DNA from: Opitutia bacterium UBA4506
GTDB lineage: Bacteria > Verrucomicrobiota > Verrucomicrobiia > Opitutales > Puniceicoccaceae
Assembly: GCA_002388665.1 (NCBI GenBank)
Contig: DGMY01000082.1
Span: 1 to 64,000, forward strand
Length of the DNA stretch: 64,000 nt
Direction: 5' to 3'
Positions 35,421-44,371 of the stretch are shown here, piece by piece; the first letter of the stretch is position 1; every line of letters starts with the position of its first letter. The notes under the pieces were generated by a model. It was not told the origin of the DNA, ran no database searches, and saw nothing but the letters and a program-made list of their open reading frames with translations. Made by a program: the position numbers and the translations under genes.

Positions 35421-36035
35421 TTGGGTATTATCGTGTTTGCTCCGATAAGAATCTCTCTTTTCCTGGTCTTACTATTAGCGGCCTCCAGCCTCGCCGATGC
35501 TCGTGGGAGACTGCCGAAAGAGATCGCTGGATTTGATCTTCAGGGGATCAGTATCTATGACGAACCGGGGTTGGGCTTTTCCGCTCGTTATTGGATGGAC
35601 GAGAAAGAGCAGAAGTTCGACGTCTACCTGTACACCGCGGGAGTCGCGGATTTGGGGAGCGGGGTCAACGATCGGGTAGCTCAGGAATTTAAAAGCCTCT
35701 TCGTTCAAATTTCGGAAATGGAGAGACTGGGCTACTATGCGGATGTGACTGACCCGCAGACTGGGAGCGGTACAATCAATCTGGATGGTAGCGACGTCGG
35801 ATTTCTCTGGGGACGGGTTCAGTTCCGGCAAACGGATAAGGGCAGGGAGGTTACCCATGTGGAGTCTCAGGATATCCGATCTTCGTACGTTTTCATTACC
35901 GCCTACCAAGGCCGTTTCCTAAAGGTCCGCTACACTCTTTTATCCGATGACTTAGAGGCGGGGACGGATGCATTTATGGCCATCATGGAGGACTTTGAAA
36001 GACGCTTTTCTCAGCCAGAGTTGCCCCTGCCCTGA
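35421..36035 (+). CDS. Exported protein of unknown function (TTG start)
   Basis: 204 aa. GGAGGAG eight bases before a TTG at 35421 supports this rare start codon; the next ATG would cut off the signal peptide. The signal peptide (about 1-27, LFLVLLLAASSLADARG) is followed by a small alpha/beta domain, with YDEPGLGFSARYWMDEKEQKFDVYLY and a late RFLKVRYTLLSDD. The pattern of a signal peptide, a short propeptide-like run and a small domain recalls other periplasmic proteins of unknown function. It is divergent from the minus-strand pair and 9 bp upstream of the L,D-transpeptidase gene. Confidence 0.75.
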   Translation: MGIIVFAPIRISLFLVLLLAASSLADARGRLPKEIAGFDLQGISIYDEPGLGFSARYWMDEKEQKFDVYLYTAGVADLGSGVNDRVAQEFKSLFVQISEMERLGYYADVTDPQTGSGTINLDGSDVGFLWGRVQFRQTDKGREVTHVESQDIRSSYVFITAYQGRFLKVRYTLLSDDLEAGTDAFMAIMEDFERRFSQPELPLP

Positions 36036-36044
36036 GGCCTTCAA

Positions 36045-36782
36045 GTGAATCTAAAGAGCCCCAAATTCATCGTCTTTCTCCTTTTGGTCACGGCGGTCGG
36101 TGGTATCGCGCTGTTTGTGTTCGGGAGGAGCCTTTGGTTTCCATTTTACCTGAAAATTCGGGGAGAACGGACTGTGGCTGAGGTTGTGGAAAGGTTGGAG
36201 GCTGAGAAAGATGTTGGGAAGGAGCTCGCTGCTTGGGACCGGTTGCTGATCCTCGGTTTTAAGGAAGAGCGGTTTCTGGAGGTCTGGGGGATCAAAGAGA
36301 ACGGGACACCGCAAAAGATTAAGGAATATCCGTTCAAAGGGTATAGCGGTGAGTTGGGCCCTAAGTTGAGAGAGGGGGACGGCCAGATTCCCGAAGGAAT
36401 CTATCAGATTGAGTACCTAAACCCAAATAGCCGTTATCATCTCTCGATAAAGCTGAACTATCCGAATGAATTTGATCGGGAAAAAGGCAGATTGGCCGGA
36501 CGGGATCGCCTCGGGTTCGACATCTTTATTCATGGAAAGACGGTGACGATCGGCTGCATCCCGATTGGGGATAGGGCAATCGAAGAGCTGTTTGTCCTCG
36601 TCGCCAATGCGGGAATCGAGAACGTCGACGTAATTCTCTCCCCCTATGACATGAGAGAGGGAGTTCGGGAGATCGACATCGAGGAGATCGATTGGGAAGG
36701 GGAGCTCTATGGCGAAATCCGCCGTACGCTCTCTCAGTATCAACTGATGGAACCGGATCGTAAAAATTCGGAAGTGTACTAG
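36045..36782 (+). CDS. L,D-transpeptidase family protein (YkuD domain)
   Basis: 245 aa with a GTG start (GAGG upstream). A membrane anchor (about 8-27) is followed by the YkuD catalytic domain: IPEGIYQIEYLNPNS, then the active-site signature FIHGKTVTIGCIPIGD (His163, Cys171) and a final helix. The Cys/His pair is intact, so it should cross-link peptidoglycan by L,D-transpeptidation, or attach lipoprotein to it, outside the inner membrane. The spacing to the preceding exported gene (9 bp) suggests one operon; that neighbour could be a partner. Confidence 0.88.
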   Translation: MNLKSPKFIVFLLLVTAVGGIALFVFGRSLWFPFYLKIRGERTVAEVVERLEAEKDVGKELAAWDRLLILGFKEERFLEVWGIKENGTPQKIKEYPFKGYSGELGPKLREGDGQIPEGIYQIEYLNPNSRYHLSIKLNYPNEFDREKGRLAGRDRLGFDIFIHGKTVTIGCIPIGDRAIEELFVLVANAGIENVDVILSPYDMREGVREIDIEEIDWEGELYGEIRRTLSQYQLMEPDRKNSEVY

Positions 36783-36852
36783 AAAGTCGGACGATTCGAG
36801 GAACCGGCCGACATCGGATACCCAGTGCGGGTTCTAGGCTTGGATCGATTCA

Positions 36853-36871
36853 TTCGGCCGACGGGGCCGAA
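36853..36871. repeat. Hairpin just beyond the tRNA 3' end
   Basis: A 7-bp stem TTCGGCC (36853-36859) with GGCCGAA (36865-36871), ten bases after the tRNA end as read on the minus strand. No T run; it could help processing or termination of the tRNA transcript. Confidence 0.4.
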
Positions 36872-36880
36872 CTTGGGGGA

Positions 36881-36955
<75 letters not shown>

Positions 36956-37101
36956 GGAAAACGTTCTAGAAAATAGCTTGAGCCGGTGGGGTCAAGTCTT
37001 CACTGGAAAAGTTTTCGAAATTTTCTTCGATCAATTTCAATTGAGGTGAACGTGTTCTTGCCTCGGTCGTAGCGTTTTGACAACCTGAGAGGTTTTACTT
37101 C

Positions 37102-38730
37102 ATGGACGCACCGAAAATCAGTATTTACGACACGACTCTCCGCGATGGGAGTCAGGGTGAGGGCATTTCTTTCTCAGTGAACGGCAAGATCCGGGTCGCT
37201 CAGAAGCTGGACCAGTTCGGTGTCGACTATATCGAGGCTGGCTGGCCCGGGTCGAATCCGCGGGATTTAGCCTTTTTTGAGGAGGCAAAAGGTTTGTCGC
37301 TCAAGCACGCCAAGATTGCGGCGTTTGGCTCGACTCGACGAGCGAATGTAGACGTGGCAGAAGATCCGCAGCTTCGCCTGCTTTTGGATGCTGAAACTCC
37401 CGTCGTCACGATTTTCGGGAAGACGTGGCTATTGCACGTGGAAAAGGTGATCCGGACGACAGGTGCGGAAAATTTGCTCATGATTGAGGAGTCGGTCCGC
37501 TTCCTGGGCGAACAGGGCCGTGAGGTGATCTACGATGCGGAGCATTTTTTCGATGGCTACAAGGACAATCCCGAGTTTGCTATTGATACTCTCCGGTCCG
37601 CGTCGCGGGGCGGGGCGGAGTACCTGGTTCTCTGCGATACCAACGGTGGGACTCAGGTCCACGAGATTGAAGAGATCGTTGCCAACGTACGCAGACTTTT
37701 GCCGGAGAACCGTATTGGGATGCACTGCCACAATGATTGTGGTCTGGGCGTTGCTTTGAGCCTGGCAGGTGTGCGCGCCGGCGCGCTGCAGGTCCAGGGA
37801 ACGGTCAACGGTTACGGAGAGCGCAATGGGAATGCGAATCTCACTTCTATCATCCCGAATCTTTCGTTGAAGTTTGGCCGCGAGATGAATTGCTCCGGCA
37901 ATCTGAAAAAGCTGCGTGACCTTTCGCTGTATATTGACGACATGGCGAATCAGCATCCGGACATCCGCGCTCCCTATGTCGGTGCGAGCGCGTTTGCCCA
38001 CAAGGGTGGAGTCCATGCCGATGCCGCATCAAAGGTCGCTCGGAGCTATGAACATATTGATCCCGCCTTGGTTGGGAATCGCTCCCGGGTGCTTGTGTCG
38101 GATATGTCGGGCCGGAGTAGCATTATGATGAAGGCCCGCGAAATGGGAGTCGATCTCGAGGCGCGTTCTCCGGAGTTGAAGACTTTCCTCCAAGAGTTGA
38201 AAGATCTGGAATTCCGTGGCTACGAATACGAGTCGGCCGACGCGTCTTTCAAGTTGCTGTTGGACAAGTTCCTCCACGGACGGAAGGACCGGATCAAGCT
38301 CAAGGGGTATCGCGCCATGATCTCAGAAGAGGTTCATTCCGAGCGTGAACTCTATTCCGAAGCGACGGTCAAGATCTCGGTCGACGACAACGAGAATCAC
38401 ACCGTGGCAGAAGCCCGTGGACCTGTCGGTGCCTTGGATCACGCGCTGCGCAAAGCGCTCGAACCCTCTTATCCTTTTGTGGCAGATATGCGCCTGATTG
38501 ATTTCAAGGTCCGCATCGTTGATAGCAAAGAAGGAACCGACGCCCAGATCAGAGTGCAGGTTGAGTCCACCGATGGCCATCGCTCCTGGGGAACGGTCGG
38601 CGCCTCGGAGAATATCATCGAAGCGTGCTGGGAAGCCCTGAAGGACGCGTATGAGTTCAAGATCCTGCTCGAGGAAGACGGTGGTTCTGCCGTTGAGAAA
38701 GCCTCTCGCCGCGTTGCTGTCGAAAGCTAA
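37102..38730 (+). CDS. cimA: (R)-citramalate synthase
   Basis: 542 aa, the length of CimA (TIGR00977-type). It condenses acetyl-CoA with pyruvate to citramalate, the first step of the threonine-independent route to isoleucine. The DRE-TIM signature YDTTLRDGSQGEG is at the N-terminus, with the metal-binding MHCHNDCGLGVA and HKGGVHADAA further on, and a C-terminal LeuA allosteric domain of about 130 aa (ATVKISVDDNENHTVAEARGP). The phrase GFSVN-like IRVAQKLDQFGVDYIEAGWPGSNP separates it from 2-isopropylmalate synthase. GAGAGG precedes the ATG at about 10 bases. CysS follows by 20 bp. Confidence 0.92.
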   Translation: MDAPKISIYDTTLRDGSQGEGISFSVNGKIRVAQKLDQFGVDYIEAGWPGSNPRDLAFFEEAKGLSLKHAKIAAFGSTRRANVDVAEDPQLRLLLDAETPVVTIFGKTWLLHVEKVIRTTGAENLLMIEESVRFLGEQGREVIYDAEHFFDGYKDNPEFAIDTLRSASRGGAEYLVLCDTNGGTQVHEIEEIVANVRRLLPENRIGMHCHNDCGLGVALSLAGVRAGALQVQGTVNGYGERNGNANLTSIIPNLSLKFGREMNCSGNLKKLRDLSLYIDDMANQHPDIRAPYVGASAFAHKGGVHADAASKVARSYEHIDPALVGNRSRVLVSDMSGRSSIMMKAREMGVDLEARSPELKTFLQELKDLEFRGYEYESADASFKLLLDKFLHGRKDRIKLKGYRAMISEEVHSERELYSEATVKISVDDNENHTVAEARGPVGALDHALRKALEPSYPFVADMRLIDFKVRIVDSKEGTDAQIRVQVESTDGHRSWGTVGASENIIEACWEALKDAYEFKILLEEDGGSAVEKASRRVAVES

Positions 38731-38750
38731 TCCCAAGCGACTCAAAGAAT

Positions 38751-40184
38751 ATGGAGTTTCTCCTGCACAACACCGCATCGGGCGAGCGTGACCCGATTCA
38801 AGCAAGCGATGGAAAAACGGTACGTTTCTATTGCTGTGGTCCTACGGTTTATGGTCCCGCTCATATCGGAAATTTTCGAACGTTTTTGATTCAGGACCTG
38901 TTTCGTCGAGTCTGTGAGGCGTCGGGTTTGAAAACGACCCACGTCCGAAACGTCACCGATGTCGATGACAAGACCATCCGCGAGTCGATGGCTCAAGGTA
39001 TGGCACTTCGCGAATTTACGGCCAGTTGGCAGGAGAAGTTTGAGAAAGATTGTGCCGAATTGAATCTTCTTGCTCCTCATCACTCTCCGTCGGCAGTTGA
39101 TCACATCGATGAGCAGATTCGATTGATCGAGCAGCTGATGGAGAAAGGGCACGCCTATCAAGGAAATGATGGATCGGTCTATTTTCGAGTAAGCTCATTT
39201 GACCGCTATGGGGAACTGGCTCACATTCGCCGGGACGCACAAAAAGAAAACGCGGACGGTCGCATCAATTCGGATGACGAATACAGCAAGGATGATGTAG
39301 CTGATTTTGCGCTCTGGAAATCCCGGAAGGAGGAGGATGGCGCGAATTACTGGGAGAGTCCCTGGGGAGACGGACGTCCGGGTTGGCATATCGAGTGTAG
39401 TGCGATGAGCATGCGGTACCTCGGGCCTTCGATTGATGTTCATGGAGGAGGAGTTGATCTCACCTTTCCGCATCATGAGAACGAAATTGCCCAGAGTGAA
39501 GCTGCGACCGGTGAACGGTTCGTCCGTCACTGGTTTCATTCGGCTCACTTGATGGTTGAAGGCCGGAAGATGAGTAAGAGCTTGGGGAACCTCTATACAT
39601 TGGCCGACCTGAAAGAAAAAGGGTATCAGCCAGAAGAAGTTCGATGGGCTCTGCTCTCCGGGCACTACCGAAAGACTCTGAACTTCACTTTCGATTCGCT
39701 GAAGGCTGCGCAAAAGGCGTTGGGGCGTATTGGTGATCTGGTCGAAAAGCTGGATCTACAAGCCGAAGACATTGATGATCTGGCGCCAGACCAACTCGAG
39801 GGGGATTTTCGGTCAGCATGGGAGTCGCTTTTGACCGACCTCAATGTGCCACAGGCTTTAGGCTTCCTGATGAAGGAGATTTCCCGTGGTGAGAAGAGTG
39901 CTGGATCGCTGTCCAAGGATGAAGCAGTGCGTTGGTTCGCATCTTGTCGAGCACTTTTGAATACGATTGGTGTCAACTTGGAGGCGTGGCTCTCGCGCCG
40001 CGTGAGTGAAGAAGATACCGCAGCCTCGGCTCCAGAGGAAATTTCCAAAATGGCAGAAGCCAGGTGGGCCGCGAAGAAAGAGAAGGATTTTGCTGAGGCT
40101 GATCGCTTGCGGAATGAAATTTCGGAAGCAGGCTGGTTGGTCAAGGACACTCCAGACGGGTTTGAATTAACCCCTGTGAGCTAG
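38751..40184 (+). CDS. cysS: Cysteinyl-tRNA synthetase
   Basis: 477 aa, a normal length. Class I signatures are present: HIGN (HIGH motif) in YCCGPTVYGPAHIGNFRTF, KMSKSLGN (KMSKS loop), and the zinc ligands of CysRS, namely the Cys in FYCCGP, the Cys in WHIECSAM and HHENE. The C-terminal anticodon domain ends in WLVKDTPDGFEL, as expected for CysRS. It charges tRNA-Cys with cysteine in the cytoplasm. Placement 20 bp after cimA suggests co-transcription, with no functional link apparent. Confidence 0.97.
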   Translation: MEFLLHNTASGERDPIQASDGKTVRFYCCGPTVYGPAHIGNFRTFLIQDLFRRVCEASGLKTTHVRNVTDVDDKTIRESMAQGMALREFTASWQEKFEKDCAELNLLAPHHSPSAVDHIDEQIRLIEQLMEKGHAYQGNDGSVYFRVSSFDRYGELAHIRRDAQKENADGRINSDDEYSKDDVADFALWKSRKEEDGANYWESPWGDGRPGWHIECSAMSMRYLGPSIDVHGGGVDLTFPHHENEIAQSEAATGERFVRHWFHSAHLMVEGRKMSKSLGNLYTLADLKEKGYQPEEVRWALLSGHYRKTLNFTFDSLKAAQKALGRIGDLVEKLDLQAEDIDDLAPDQLEGDFRSAWESLLTDLNVPQALGFLMKEISRGEKSAGSLSKDEAVRWFASCRALLNTIGVNLEAWLSRRVSEEDTAASAPEEISKMAEARWAAKKEKDFAEADRLRNEISEAGWLVKDTPDGFELTPVS

Positions 40185-40290
40185 TCCCATTGCGTCAGTT
40201 CGGTCGGATTCCGACGACGGGCGGAGCCGTTGTTCGGGTGTACCGCATCTTTCCTTTTCGGATATCAATTCGCGAAGCGCCCGGTGAAAA

Positions 40291-41019
40291 TTACTTCTTC
40301 TTTTTGCGGCGTTTGGGCTTCTGATTTGGATTCTTTGATCCCTTTGCTTTTTTGCCGAGGCGCACTCCGGCGGCGGGCCGCCGGGCTCGGGTCAAGGCGT
40401 CAATTCCGTGTTTCTCCAGAGTCTCTTTATTGATCCGTTCCATTTCGGCCACTGAAGGGAAACCGTCATCGGTACTATCTTCCGGGAAATCGGTTTTGGA
40501 GAGGCGAATGGGAGCGGCGGGTTGAGATTCCGCTGGTGCAGGGGGGGCCGCTGTCGAAGTAGCCTTTTTCTTCCCAGGCTTGCGGCCGGGTTTTCTTTTG
40601 GGTTTGGCGGCTGGCGGATCGGCGTCCGGGTTGAAGGTTACCTTCTCGGGGTACGCTCTACGGTAGACTTCATGGGCGTTGGCGATGCGCACATGCTTGT
40701 TCAGTTTCCGAGCGATGGCGTGCTTGACCAATCGCAACGTCCACTGGTCGGCATCTTCGTCAATGTCCCTGGGGGTGTGACTGAGAAGCCACTCGGTAAA
40801 ACTCGCTTTCTCATTGGGAGACAAGACGTCGTTTTCCTTCACGCGGCCTCGACCGGCCGTTTGGAAAATAGAATCCCCGTCCCTTTGGTATTTTTTCCAA
40901 ATGAGCGAAATTGCCTGCCGGGTTACCCCTAGTTCTTTGGCAATGGCTACCTGAGTCTCGCCGTTCTGAATTCGTTCGATGATGGCGCGTTTGCGTTCGC
41001 CTGACTTCGTCGTGTTCAT
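40291..41019 (-). CDS. IS630-like HTH protein with basic, AT-hook-like tail
   Basis: 242 aa from the ATG at 41019, eight bases after the pepA stop; the longer open frame overlaps pepA. The N-terminal part has an IS630/Tc1-type helix-turn-helix (GETQVAIAKELGVTRQAISLIWKKYQ), followed by the second winged-helix unit usual in IS630 transposases (FTEWLLSHTP, LRLVKHAIARKLN, HEVYRRAYPEK). The DDE catalytic domain that should come next is absent. Instead there is a low-complexity Lys/Arg/Pro/Ala segment (KPKRKPGRKPGKKKA), a short linker and a final basic tail (PKRRKKKK). It is probably a DNA-binding protein derived from a transposase; its targets are unknown. Confidence 0.8.
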   Translation of the reverse strand: MNTTKSGERKRAIIERIQNGETQVAIAKELGVTRQAISLIWKKYQRDGDSIFQTAGRGRVKENDVLSPNEKASFTEWLLSHTPRDIDEDADQWTLRLVKHAIARKLNKHVRIANAHEVYRRAYPEKVTFNPDADPPAAKPKRKPGRKPGKKKATSTAAPPAPAESQPAAPIRLSKTDFPEDSTDDGFPSVAEMERINKETLEKHGIDALTRARRPAAGVRLGKKAKGSKNPNQKPKRRKKKK

Positions 41020-41027
41020 GTTTCGTT

Positions 41028-42470
41028 CTACGATTTCGATTTCCGAATGGATTGCTCCCACTTCTCAGTAAACGAGTAGATCAAGCTGACGCCAAAACCT
41101 GTCGCTCCTGAACCACGATACTTTTTCGGGATCGCCGTCATTGCGGGGCCCGCAATATCGAGGTGGATATGTGGGATGTCTTTCGTCCATCGGGCGAGAA
41201 AGGATGCCGCAGTTGAGGCACCGCCCCAGCGGGTCTTTCCAAGGTTTCGCACATCGGCGACCTTGCTCTCGATTTGCTCGTCAAATTCCTCGCAGAACGG
41301 TAGAGGCCAGACGGGTTGACCGGTGGCCTTTCCACAGTCCTGAAGCATTTGGGAGAGTTCGGGGTCCTTGCAAAACAGGCCGGCTCTCTCTTCGCCAAGG
41401 GCGACCACACAGGCTCCCGTCAGTGTGGCCAGATCGATTACGAGGTCAGGTTTCACCCGTTCGCGGACATACCCCAGTGCGTCGGCCAGAACGATCCGGC
41501 CCTCCGCATCCGTATTGGCCACTTCAACGGTTTGGCCATCGAAAGTGCGGACGATATCCCCAGGGCGGTAGGCTCCCGAGCCCGTCATGTTCTCGGCGGA
41601 TGCAAGGATGCCGATAACATTGCACGATGGCTTGAGCTCGGCGACGGCTTGCATGATTCCCAGGACCGAACAACCGCCCATCTTGTCGAACTTCATCTCG
41701 TCCATGCTCTCGGCATTTTTTAGACAAATCCCACCGGAATCGAAGGTAATGGCTTTGCCGACGACGACCAACGTCGGGGCGTTTTTGTCTTCGACCGTAT
41801 AGTCGAGTCGGATCAGTCGTGGTTCATTGACTGAGCCGCCGCCGACTGCGAGTAGCCCGCCGAATCCGTCCCGTTCCAGTCCACCCTTTGTCCAGATCCG
41901 GCATTTCAGTTCGTATTCCTGAGCAAGGTTGCGGGCCTCCACCGAGAGGGAGTCCGGTGTCATCACATTACCGGGGAGATTCCCGAGATGCCGCACGAGG
42001 TTCGTGGCTCGACCCAATGCGATCCCCCGTGCGATCTGGGCGCGGGTCATTTTGATGAACTTTTTCGGACCGACCAGGCTGACTTTGATCGTCGACTTCT
42101 CCCGTTTCGAGCTCTGGTACTCGTCGAACTCGTACGAACCGACGATCAGACCGTCTGCGATCGCCGCCGTGTACTGTTCGAAAGCACTTACGTCGATGAC
42201 CAGCTCTTTGGTTCCGATCTCCATCGCCTTGCGAATCGCTTGTCCAGCGGCCTTGCGGAACGTGTGCTCATGAAGATTTTCCTTCGACCCGATACCGATA
42301 TAAATCTCGCGGCGATCGGTAGAGTGGAAAAGGACCGAGCTATCGATCTCTCCGTCGAATTCCTCGGGCAGGAAAGGCCGGGGAATAAACTCTCCCTTTG
42401 CCGAGAAGAGGACGAGGTCTGCAGTTGCAGGGGCGGAATCGCTGGGTTTAATTTGGATCCGTTCGGACAT
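41028..42470 (-). CDS. pepA: Leucyl aminopeptidase (M17)
   Basis: 480 aa from the ATG at 42470. The M17 family metal and catalytic residues are visible: VVGKAITFDSGGICLK (Lys and Asp ligands) and the signature EVANTDAEGRIVLADAL (Asp, Glu, catalytic Arg), plus KMGGCSVLGIMQA between them. The N-terminal domain is typical of PepA. The enzyme removes N-terminal residues from peptides with a two-metal centre; E. coli PepA also binds DNA, but that needs features I cannot judge here. The start codon overlaps the divergent methyltransferase start by two bases. The HTH gene follows 8 bp downstream. Confidence 0.95.
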   Translation of the reverse strand: MSERIQIKPSDSAPATADLVLFSAKGEFIPRPFLPEEFDGEIDSSVLFHSTDRREIYIGIGSKENLHEHTFRKAAGQAIRKAMEIGTKELVIDVSAFEQYTAAIADGLIVGSYEFDEYQSSKREKSTIKVSLVGPKKFIKMTRAQIARGIALGRATNLVRHLGNLPGNVMTPDSLSVEARNLAQEYELKCRIWTKGGLERDGFGGLLAVGGGSVNEPRLIRLDYTVEDKNAPTLVVVGKAITFDSGGICLKNAESMDEMKFDKMGGCSVLGIMQAVAELKPSCNVIGILASAENMTGSGAYRPGDIVRTFDGQTVEVANTDAEGRIVLADALGYVRERVKPDLVIDLATLTGACVVALGEERAGLFCKDPELSQMLQDCGKATGQPVWPLPFCEEFDEQIESKVADVRNLGKTRWGGASTAASFLARWTKDIPHIHLDIAGPAMTAIPKKYRGSGATGFGVSLIYSFTEKWEQSIRKSKS

Positions 42471-43080
42471 GGGAGATAAATTGATAGAAGGTGGGTCGAA
42501 AGACAACGAGGGAACTGACTGGGAGGCGAGATACCGGGAAAAAAATAGTCCCTGGGATCACGGTGTACCGGCGCCGTCAGTGTCCGAAGCGATCAAATTT
42601 TTTGGGAAAGGCAAGAGAATCTTGGTTCCCGGATGCGGGTTCGGTCACGATGCCATCGCTCTGGCGTCCGCAGGCAACGATGTGGAGGGGTGGGATATCG
42701 CCCCGACGGCCTTGGAGCGCGCCCGAATTCTAGGGAGGGGCAAGACCGTTTCTTTCCATCAAAAGAACGTCCTCAATGGGTCGCATGAAGGGAATCAGTT
42801 CGACGCGATTTTCGAGCACACCTTCCTCTGTGCGATTGGTCCTGATCACTGGAAGCAAGCAGTAGAGCAGTTCGCGAATTTATTGCGTCCAGGAGGACTG
42901 TTCTTCGCGATTTTGTTTACCAATCTGAACGAGGATTCACCTCCGCCGTGGGGAATCGGAACTGAAAGAGCCCGCGAGTTGTTCGACCCCTATTTTGAGG
43001 TGTTGGAGATCAGAGAACCCAAATGTTCATTTGAACGACGGGTCGGTGAGGAAACTCTCTGGCAACTCCGATTGAAGTAG
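42469..43080 (+). CDS. TPMT-family SAM-dependent methyltransferase
   Basis: 203 aa. The thiopurine S-methyltransferase-like pattern is clear: WEARYREKNSPWDHGVPAPSV near the N-terminus, the SAM motif ILVPGCGFGHDAIALASAG, the acidic VEGWDIAPTALE, and FEHTFLCAIGPDHWK, typical of this family. The start may instead be a TTG at 42481, which has GGGAG at a suitable distance; the ATG at 42469 is the more usual codon. It is divergent from pepA, with start codons that share two bases (CATG). Substrate unknown; bacterial members methylate thiols, halides or metalloid compounds. Confidence 0.87.
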   Translation: MGDKLIEGGSKDNEGTDWEARYREKNSPWDHGVPAPSVSEAIKFFGKGKRILVPGCGFGHDAIALASAGNDVEGWDIAPTALERARILGRGKTVSFHQKNVLNGSHEGNQFDAIFEHTFLCAIGPDHWKQAVEQFANLLRPGGLFFAILFTNLNEDSPPPWGIGTERARELFDPYFEVLEIREPKCSFERRVGEETLWQLRLK

Positions 43081-43189
43081 AGACAGAGCACGGAGAGATT
43101 TTTGACAGGTTTGGCACAGTATATAGGCAGATTTGTCTACCGACAGTAGTTGATCTTTGGGTAGTGTTTGGTTTGCTTCAGTTCAATCC

Positions 43190-44371
43190 ATGATCCAGGC
43201 CAGCAAAATCATTTCCGGCGGCGCGTGTCCGCTCACAATTCTCCTGTTATTCCTTGGCGTTGGCTGGGGTTGTGGTCCGGGAGATAAAGGGGCTGGGAAG
43301 GAGCGGGCACCGGCTCCCATTGAGGTCGCACCTGTCGAGATCGGGCGTATCGAATTGCGCCGCCAACTGAGCGGAAGCCTGAGTCCTTCCGCGGATTTCT
43401 ATGCTGCTGCGAGGATCAGTGGTCAGGTAAAGGAGTTGCGGGTACGGGTCTCGGATCCAGTTCAGCGGGGAGACATTATCGCGGTTTTAGACGATGCTGA
43501 GCCGATTCAAGCAGTGCGCCAATCCGAGGCAAATTTGCTGGTGGCCAAAGCGAATTTGAGTGAAGCCGAAGCCCGCATGGAGATAGCGGGCAAGGAGAGC
43601 GAACGGGTGCGGAAGTTGCGAGAGAGGGGCATCGCTTCAGAGTCGCAAGTCGATACCGCCCGGGCGGAGGAGCTTTCGGCGACTGCAGGGCTGGCCGTCG
43701 CCGAAGCCCAGATTGCCCGCGCAGAGGCGGAGTTGGAATCTGCACGAATTGCCCTGAGCGATTCTTTGGTGAAAGCTGAATGGTCGGGGGGCGGCGGTGA
43801 GCGCGTCATCGCCGAACGGTTGGTCGACGAAGGCGATGCGGTCGGAGTGAATGATCCGATCTTCCGCGTGGTCGACCTCAGTCCCTTAACTGGAGTTGTG
43901 CGCGTTACAGAGAAAGACTACCCGTACATTTCGGCTGGCGATCCGATCGAGGTGCGCACGGATGCGTTTCCGGATGAAATTTTTGCAGGAGTGGTCACCC
44001 GGATCGCCCCGGTCTTTTCCGAGGCGTCCCGACAGGCGAGAGTCGAATTTGAAGTGGAGAATGCCGACCACCGATTGAAGCCCGGCATGTTTGTTCGTGC
44101 CGCTATGGTCCTTTCTGTAGTTGAGAATGCCACAATCGTTCCTGATCTCTCCATCGTACGGCGGGACGACGAAAACGGAGTGTTTTTATTGGCCGAAGAT
44201 CGCTCGACGGTACGCTGGCAACCAGTTGAGGTGGGAATCCGGCAGGGGCATCGGGTCGAGGTCCGGGGCGATGGAATCACGGGTGAGGTGGTCACCCTGG
44301 GGCAGCAACTTGTGAATGACGGTTCAAAGGTTCGTGTAACGGATCTCGAGGAAGTGGGAGTAGCTCAGTGA
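43190..44371 (+). CDS. RND efflux periplasmic adaptor (membrane fusion protein)
   Basis: 393 aa from the ATG at 43190; the frame is open to a TTG at 43157, which has no better ribosome site. A signal region (about 12-29, LTILLLFLGVGWGCG) may be a lipoprotein signal, though the lipobox is weak. The order is that of HlyD/AcrA-type adaptors: a lipoyl half (ISGQVKELRVRVSDPVQRGDIIAVLDD), a coiled-coil hairpin with Ala/Glu-rich heptads (about 112-195), the second lipoyl half, a beta-barrel and a membrane-proximal domain (NDPIFRVVDLSPLTGVVRV, HRLKPGMFVRAAMV). It bridges the RND pump and the TolC protein encoded next. Confidence 0.93.
   Translation: MIQASKIISGGACPLTILLLFLGVGWGCGPGDKGAGKERAPAPIEVAPVEIGRIELRRQLSGSLSPSADFYAAARISGQVKELRVRVSDPVQRGDIIAVLDDAEPIQAVRQSEANLLVAKANLSEAEARMEIAGKESERVRKLRERGIASESQVDTARAEELSATAGLAVAEAQIARAEAELESARIALSDSLVKAEWSGGGGERVIAERLVDEGDAVGVNDPIFRVVDLSPLTGVVRVTEKDYPYISAGDPIEVRTDAFPDEIFAGVVTRIAPVFSEASRQARVEFEVENADHRLKPGMFVRAAMVLSVVENATIVPDLSIVRRDDENGVFLLAEDRSTVRWQPVEVGIRQGHRVEVRGDGITGEVVTLGQQLVNDGSKVRVTDLEEVGVAQ

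Noticed and set aside
40291..41019. Active IS630 element
   Set aside because: No DDE domain and no terminal inverted repeats or target duplication were seen.
43102..43125. TTGACA and TATATA before the RND operon as a promoter
   Set aside because: The spacing is 12 bases, too short for a sigma70 promoter.
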